Notes under the pieces: model-generated
Seen by the model: the letters and a program-made list of their open reading frames with translations, nothing else
Told to the model about the DNA's origin: nothing
The model's database searches: none
Source: Pseudomonadota bacterium
GTDB taxonomy: Bacteria; Desulfobacterota; Anaeroferrophillalia; Anaeroferrophillales; Anaeroferrophillaceae
Direction: 5' to 3'
Length of the DNA stretch: 10,887 bases
NCBI GenBank assembly: GCA_011042595.1
Contig: DQWO01000252.1
Location: 1 to 10,887, forward strand
In this document: in pieces, positions 7,136-10,887 of the stretch
Position numbering within the stretch: the first letter of the stretch is position 1
Layout: every line of letters starts with the position of its first letter
Position numbers and translations under genes: made by a program

Positions 7136-8008
7136 TTATCCCAGGGCGGCAAAAAAGGATTCAATTTCACCCTGTTTTTCCTGCAGGCTGGTTTTTATTG
7201 CCAGCAAACCCTCTTCGCCGGCGCCGATATTCTCCAGATCACCGGGACGAAGGGGATTGGCCATGGCATTACCGTCTTTTCCCAACCCCAGTTCCTGGGC
7301 AACAATATTAGCAATCCGCAACAATACCGTATCCTTTTGACTATCCCCCGTCAAAACCTCCTGCCGATGATGCCAGGCAATGGGCTGGACAATTTTTGGC
7401 GGAAATTTCCAGCGGGTCAGCAGCATAGCGCTGATTTCGCAATGATCGATGCCGATAATCTCCCGTTCGACCTGATGCAACTTAATGTGCTCTCCGGCGT
7501 TGGCTTTTTCCAGCACTTCGGTAAATAATTCAGGAAAAAACTGGTCAAAAACCAGTTTGCCCAAGTCATGCAGGAGACCGACAACAAAGAGATGATTAAG
7601 ATCTTCATCCCGGGGGCAGAAGCACCGTCCCAGTTCCTGAATAGCGGTGGCCACCAACAGGCTGTGCAGCCACAATCCAGGAGCGGAAAAATACTCTGAC
7701 TGTTTCCCTCGGGGGAAAATTTTAATGATGCCGATGGAAACTGCCAACGATTTCACCATATTGAATCCCATCAGGGCTACAGCATGTTTAAGATCGGATA
7801 TTTTTGTAGGAAAGCCGTAGTAGGCCGAATTGGCTACCTTGAGCAGTTTGGCGGTCAGGGAGGGATCACGGGAGATCAACTCAGTGACACTGGTTGCATT
7901 GCTCCTGGGATCATCTATCAGGCTTAAAAGCTTGATGAGTACCACCGGCAGGGTGGGAAGTTCTTCTATCTTGGCATAAATTTTCTGATGCAACTCCCGC
8001 TTTTCCAT
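7136..8008 (-). CDS. HDOD-domain signalling protein, copy B
   Basis: This 290-residue HDOD (metal-dependent hydrolase-related output domain) protein is cytoplasmic, with no signal peptide or membrane segment. The opening LPTLPVVLIKLLSLIDDP, the segment LTAKLLKVANSAYYG and GFNMVKSLAVS are typical HDOD features. HD-superfamily residues are retained: His115 (LWLHS), His147-Asp148 (LLHDLGK), His189 (GIDHCEIS) and His213-His214. The last pair is followed by RQEVLTGD and not by a GYP motif, so this is not an HD-GYP phosphodiesterase. The C-terminal 80 residues match no domain I recognise. HDOD proteins usually act as signalling scaffolds; the ligand is unknown. ATG 8008 is chosen because the paralogue starts at the same MEK; in-frame TTG codons at 8014 and 8017 have no better SD. 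It is about 79% identical to the gene upstream. Confidence 0.88.
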   Translation of the reverse strand: MEKRELHQKIYAKIEELPTLPVVLIKLLSLIDDPRSNATSVTELISRDPSLTAKLLKVANSAYYGFPTKISDLKHAVALMGFNMVKSLAVSIGIIKIFPRGKQSEYFSAPGLWLHSLLVATAIQELGRCFCPRDEDLNHLFVVGLLHDLGKLVFDQFFPELFTEVLEKANAGEHIKLHQVEREIIGIDHCEISAMLLTRWKFPPKIVQPIAWHHRQEVLTGDSQKDTVLLRIANIVAQELGLGKDGNAMANPLRPGDLENIGAGEEGLLAIKTSLQEKQGEIESFFAALG

Positions 8009-8126
8009 CCTCAACAACCCATTCTGAGTAATGTCTGAATTGAGCGGTCAGGTTTTGTCGCTAAGCAAATGGCCGGGGAAAAAAGCTGAAGCCACTGGCC
8101 AAACCTTAATTTTCTTGTTCCGATTA
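8009..8126. other. Spacer between the two HDOD genes
   Basis: This 118-nt non-coding gap separates the stop of the upstream HDOD gene from the start of the downstream one. On the minus strand there is a T6 run (in AGCTTTTTTCC), but no good stem precedes it. I see no clear promoter, terminator or sequence shared with the region upstream of the other copy, so the duplication boundary appears to coincide with the coding region. Confidence 0.4.
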
Positions 8127-8999
8127 TCAACCAAGCGCCGCAAAGAATGCCTCGATATCACCCTGTTTTTCCTCCAGGCTGGTTTTTATTGCCAGCAAAT
8201 CTTCTTCGCCAGCCCCGATAAATTCCAGGTCACCGGGACGCAGGGGATTAGGCCTAGAATTTCCATCCTTACCCAGCCCAAATTCCTGGGCGATAACATT
8301 GGCTATGCGCAACAACACCGCATCCTTCTGGCTGTCCCCCGCCAAAACCTCCTGTCGATGATGTCCGGCAATGGGCTGGACAATTTTTGGCGGAAATTTC
8401 CAGCGGGTCAGCAACATGGCGCTGACTTCACAATGATCAATGCCAATAACCTCCCGTTCAACCTGGTGCAGTTTGACATGCTCCCCGGCATTGGCCTTTT
8501 CCAGCACTTCATTGAAACTCTCAGGGAAAAACTGGTCCAGGACCACCTTGCCCAAATCATGCAAGAGACCAATAATGAAGAGATAATCGTGATTATCGTT
8601 CCGGGAATAAAAACGGCGACCCATATCCTGCATAACGGTGGCTACCACCAGGCTGTGCAGCCATAACCCGGAGGCAGAGAAATAGGCCGACTGCTTCCCC
8701 CGGGGGAGATTTTTAATGACGCCAATAGATATAGCCAACGATTTCACCAGGTTAAACCCCAACAAAGCTACAGCGTGCTTAAGATCAGATATTTTTGCGG
8801 GAAAGCCGTAATAAGCGGAGTTGGCCACCTTGAGAAGTTTAGCCGTCAGGGCCGGGTCATGGGAAATGATATCGGTAACATCCGCAGCACTGCTTTTGGG
8901 ATTATCCATCAGGCTCAAAAGCTTTGGAATCACTGCGGGAAGAGTGGGTAGTTCCTCAATCTTAGCATAGATTTTCTGATGCAATTTCTGCTTTTCCAT
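8127..8999 (-). CDS. HDOD-domain signalling protein, copy A
   Basis: This is a paralogue of the next gene downstream, with the same length (290 residues) and no insertions or deletions between them. By hand count, 229 of 290 residues agree. It keeps the same HD-superfamily residues: His115, His147-Asp148 in LLHDLGK, His189 and His213-His214, again without a GYP motif. Differences concentrate at residues 31-50 and 121-140. Trp212 of copy B is Gly here. The gene starts 33 nt after the serA stop codon and probably shares its transcript. Its SD (GAGGG) lies at the edge of a small hairpin (9011-9026). The role is probably signalling through protein partners, as for other HDOD proteins; the specific process cannot be told from sequence. 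Confidence 0.88.
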   Translation of the reverse strand: MEKQKLHQKIYAKIEELPTLPAVIPKLLSLMDNPKSSAADVTDIISHDPALTAKLLKVANSAYYGFPAKISDLKHAVALLGFNLVKSLAISIGVIKNLPRGKQSAYFSASGLWLHSLVVATVMQDMGRRFYSRNDNHDYLFIIGLLHDLGKVVLDQFFPESFNEVLEKANAGEHVKLHQVEREVIGIDHCEVSAMLLTRWKFPPKIVQPIAGHHRQEVLAGDSQKDAVLLRIANVIAQEFGLGKDGNSRPNPLRPGDLEFIGAGEEDLLAIKTSLEEKQGDIEAFFAALG

Positions 9000-9010
9000 C
9001 TTCTTTTACC

Positions 9011-9026
9011 CTCTATGCAAATAGAG
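9011..9026. promoter_or_regulatory. Hairpin overlapping the ribosome binding site of HDOD copy A
   Basis: CTCTAT (9011-9016) and ATAGAG (9021-9026) form a perfect 6-bp stem with a 4-nt loop in the serA-HDOD gap. On the minus strand the 3' arm ATAGAG runs straight into GG, so the SD-like AGAGGG is partly inside the stem. Folding could reduce translation of the HDOD gene. It has no T-run, so it is not a standard terminator. Confidence 0.4.
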
Positions 9027-9032
9027 CTTAGA

Positions 9033-10655
9033 TCATAAACTGACTACTTTCGCTTCCAGCAAACCATCCTGTTCCAACAATTCCTCCAGAACCGGTTCAG
9101 GAACATCATTGTCCAGAGAAACGAAAGAAACCGCCTTGCCCCCCATGATTCGCGACAGATTAAAGCCGGCAATATTGATCCGGTGCTTACCCAGAACCGT
9201 TCCCACTCGCCCGACAATCCCCGGTTTATCAATATTTTTAAAATAAAGGTAGCTGCCCTTAGCCACCATTTCCAGGTGAAACTGATCCAGAAACAGGATG
9301 CGACAAACATTGTCGGCAAATACCGTCCCGCCAAGCAGGTGTTCATCAACATCGGTTTTCAGCCGCAGGAGCAGCAGATCATTATAATTTTCATAGGATG
9401 AGGTTTTGGATTCATGAATCTCCATATCCCGCTCTTTGGCCAGGTAGGAAGCATTGATGAAGGAAACAGTTTCCTTGATATTCTTTTCCAGGAAACCTTT
9501 CAGCCCGGCCACCGTAAAAGGCTGAAAACTGAAAGGAATGTCAAAAACCCGCTCGCCGAAATCCTCTTTAAACTTCTGGCCCACCATGATCAGTTCAAAG
9601 GATTCCGGACGGCCCTTGGAAATCTGGGCGGCCAGGCGGCCCATGGATTCAGCCAGGTCGAAATAAAGCTGCATTATCGGCGGCAGCTGGGAGCGCATAA
9701 AAGGAATATTGACTGCATTCTCATAGGCCCGACCCTGCAAGGCGTTAATAACCTGCCGGGCAATAATTACCGCTACACCTTCCTGGCCCTCAACCGTATT
9801 GGCACCGATATGGGGGGTGACAAAAACATTGTCCAGTTCCAGCAGTTTGTGAGGTCCTAAAGGTTCCTGGCCAAAAACATCTACCCCGGCGGCAAAGACC
9901 TTCCCGGATTTCGCGGCTTCATAGAGGGCATCCTCATTAATAATTCCACCCCGGGCACAGTTGATGATAATGACCCCATCCTTCATAGAGTTAAGCTCTG
10001 GAACTGAAATCATATCCCTGGTTTCATCGGTTTTCGGGGTATGGACGGTAATCACGTCGCTTAAAGCTAAAACATCTTCCAGACGGTCATAAAGGGTAAC
10101 CCCAAGTCCGGTGGCCTTGGCTTTTTTGATATAAGGATCAAAAGCAATGATTTTCATCCCGAAGGCCTTGGCCCGGGCGGCCACGCTGCCGCCAATCCGT
10201 CCCAAGCCGATAACCCCCAGGGTTTTACCATATAATTGTCGTCCCATGAATTTCTTCCGAGTCCATTCCTCATGCTTCAGCGAGATGTTGGCAGCTGGAA
10301 TTTTCCGGGCGGCTGCCAGCATCATACCCATGGTCAGTTCCGTTGCGGCAATGGTATTGCCGGTAGGGGCATTCATGACAATAATCCCTTTGATGCTGGC
10401 GGCTTCAAGATCAATATTGTCCAGCCCGACACCGGCCCGGCCAATTATTTTCAACCGTCCCGGATTTTCCAGCAGATCGGCAGTTATGGTTGTTCCGCTC
10501 CGGGTAATGATGGCATCATAATCTCCGATGCACTCCTTCAGCTCTCCAGGGGAGATTCCCACCCGTATCTCCAGCTCAATCTGATCATCACGTTGAAGGA
10601 TTTCAATCCCTTCCGGTGCCAGGTTGTCGCTAATCAAAACCTTGTACAAAGCCAT
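9033..10655 (-). CDS. serA: D-3-phosphoglycerate dehydrogenase, long (ACT-domain) form
   Basis: SerA oxidises 3-phosphoglycerate to 3-phosphohydroxypyruvate with NAD, the first step of serine synthesis, in the cytoplasm. The protein is 540 residues, the long type also found in Bacillus and Mycobacterium, compared with about 410 in E. coli. The substrate-binding N-terminal part has TRSGTTI (Arg52, Ser53) and GRAGVGLDNID. The Rossmann fold has GLGRIGG (150-156). The catalytic triad is visible as Arg235 (NCARGG), Glu264 (FGQEP) and His282 (PHIGAN). An intervening regulatory domain covers about 320-460. A C-terminal ACT domain (about 468-540, YFKNIDKPGIVGRVG) suggests feedback control by serine. 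The start has an ideal AAGGAG SD (10662-10667) 6 nt before the ATG. No neighbouring serine-pathway gene is visible; the downstream neighbours are the HDOD genes. Confidence 0.97.
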   Translation of the reverse strand: MALYKVLISDNLAPEGIEILQRDDQIELEIRVGISPGELKECIGDYDAIITRSGTTITADLLENPGRLKIIGRAGVGLDNIDLEAASIKGIIVMNAPTGNTIAATELTMGMMLAAARKIPAANISLKHEEWTRKKFMGRQLYGKTLGVIGLGRIGGSVAARAKAFGMKIIAFDPYIKKAKATGLGVTLYDRLEDVLALSDVITVHTPKTDETRDMISVPELNSMKDGVIIINCARGGIINEDALYEAAKSGKVFAAGVDVFGQEPLGPHKLLELDNVFVTPHIGANTVEGQEGVAVIIARQVINALQGRAYENAVNIPFMRSQLPPIMQLYFDLAESMGRLAAQISKGRPESFELIMVGQKFKEDFGERVFDIPFSFQPFTVAGLKGFLEKNIKETVSFINASYLAKERDMEIHESKTSSYENYNDLLLLRLKTDVDEHLLGGTVFADNVCRILFLDQFHLEMVAKGSYLYFKNIDKPGIVGRVGTVLGKHRINIAGFNLSRIMGGKAVSFVSLDNDVPEPVLEELLEQDGLLEAKVVSL

Positions 10656-10753
10656 GTCAAACTCCTTATCCGGATATTTGAAAAGATAAAATAGTGTTAA
10701 TTCGATAAGCGGGTATTTCCAGCTAACGCGGGCTTAACGCCCGCAACCCAAAT
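10656..10753. other. serA upstream region
   Basis: These are 98 non-coding bases containing the serA SD and the GC-rich hairpin at 10728-10744. An AT-rich stretch (10680-10705) could hold a -10 box, such as TATTTT on the minus strand, but no -35 box fits well, so I do not call a promoter. No coding region of the gene upstream of serA is visible before the window ends. Confidence 0.4.
10728..10744. other. GC-rich hairpin upstream of serA
   Basis: GCGGGC (10728-10733) and GCCCGC (10739-10744) form a perfect 6-bp stem around TTAAC. No T-run follows on either strand. On the minus strand the first arm GCGGG could instead pair with CCCGC at 10709-10713, giving two exclusive folds in a serA leader if transcription starts upstream. 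It could also be part of an upstream terminator or of the repeat region beside it. Confidence 0.4.
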
Positions 10754-10887
10754 TAAGGTATCAAGATGTTCCGGCATGGCTCTCGCTCATTCTCGCGGCA
10801 CATCGTGTGCCGCTCCGAGGTGTGTGCCGCGAATCACCGTCGTGGTGATTCGTTCGGCACCCAATGCCGCTATGAGCCAAGCCCGAA
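10754..10887. repeat. Palindromic dispersed repeat, copy 2 (runs off right edge)
   Basis: This non-coding region is dominated by inverted repeats. A terminal sequence at 10758-10782 (GTATCAAGATGTTC..TGGCTC) is matched in reverse complement by GAGCCAAGCCCGAA at 10874-10887, where the window stops. Between them lie two strong hairpins: GCGGCACA/TGTGCCGC around TCG (10795-10813), and a 15-bp stem at 10824-10860. The element shares its ends and an internal block with copy 1 at 990-1066. If the second terminal repeat is complete outside the window, the element would be about 140 bp. It has no coding capacity, so a MITE- or REP-like element is the best guess. Confidence 0.65.
10824..10860. other. 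Long hairpin inside the right-edge repeat
   Basis: CGAATCACC (10830-10838) pairs perfectly with GGTGATTCG (10844-10852) around a GTCGT loop. GTGCCG (10824-10829) pairs with CGGCAC (10855-10860) outside it. The 15-bp stem is interrupted only by a 2-nt bulge (TT, 10853-10854). It is the strongest secondary structure I found in the window. Confidence 0.75.

Noticed and set aside
8031..8666. A 211-codon plus-strand frame over HDOD copy A
   Set aside because: It is antisense to a conserved gene. A similar but shorter shadow at 7337-7528 only reflects the underlying HDOD duplication.
10728..10744. GC-rich hairpin as an intrinsic terminator
   Set aside because: Neither strand has a T-run after the stem, so it is reported only as a hairpin.
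10795..10860. Hairpin cluster as a CRISPR array
   Set aside because: There are no regularly spaced direct repeats with unique spacers; the structure is inverted repeats only.

Overview
All genes in this window lie on the minus strand. It reads as a chromosomal segment of a Gram-negative anaerobe or facultative anaerobe. The periplasmic, Tat-exported [NiFe] hydrogenase, the HyaC-type cytochrome b, the 540-residue SerA and the paired HDOD proteins suggest a deltaproteobacterial (Desulfobacterota-like) lineage. That assignment is inference from gene content and general sequence feel, not from a marker gene. Codons and spacing look homogeneous, and I see no phage, plasmid or IS transposase gene.

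Layout in transcription order (high to low coordinates): (1) 10656-10887 is non-coding, with a small GC-rich hairpin and a strongly palindromic repeat that runs off the right edge. (2) serA (9033-10655), the first enzyme of serine synthesis, is followed after 33 nt by (3) two HDOD-domain signalling proteins, tandem duplicates of exactly 290 residues each (8127-8999 and 7136-8008). (4) A roughly 200-nt AT-rich spacer holds a candidate promoter. (5) The hydrogenase operon follows: small subunit (5833-6933), large subunit (4077-5777) and cytochrome b (3405-4067). It continues into maturation genes hypF (1075-3405), hypC (705-962) and hypD (1-718, cut by the window edge).

The hydrogenase genes form one working unit. 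The Tat-exported small subunit carries the FeS relay, the large subunit carries the Ni-Fe(CN)2CO site, and the cytochrome b takes electrons from H2 oxidation into the membrane. HypF makes the cyanide ligand precursor, and HypC/HypD assemble the Fe(CN)2CO unit. hypE probably follows hypD outside the window. The large subunit keeps a 15-residue C-terminal tail that must be cleaved, but no maturation protease gene is present here. The proximal FeS motif is the standard type, not the six-cysteine O2-tolerant type.

The main unexpected signal is non-coding. The 112-nt spacer between hypF and hypC and the right edge of the window share a palindromic element: common terminal sequence, common internal motif and internal hairpins. 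It looks like a MITE- or REP-like dispersed repeat that I cannot assign to a named family. No gene-free stretch exceeds 300 bases. Apart from this repeat and the HDOD duplication, the window holds known gene families, and I found no evidence of a new multi-gene system.
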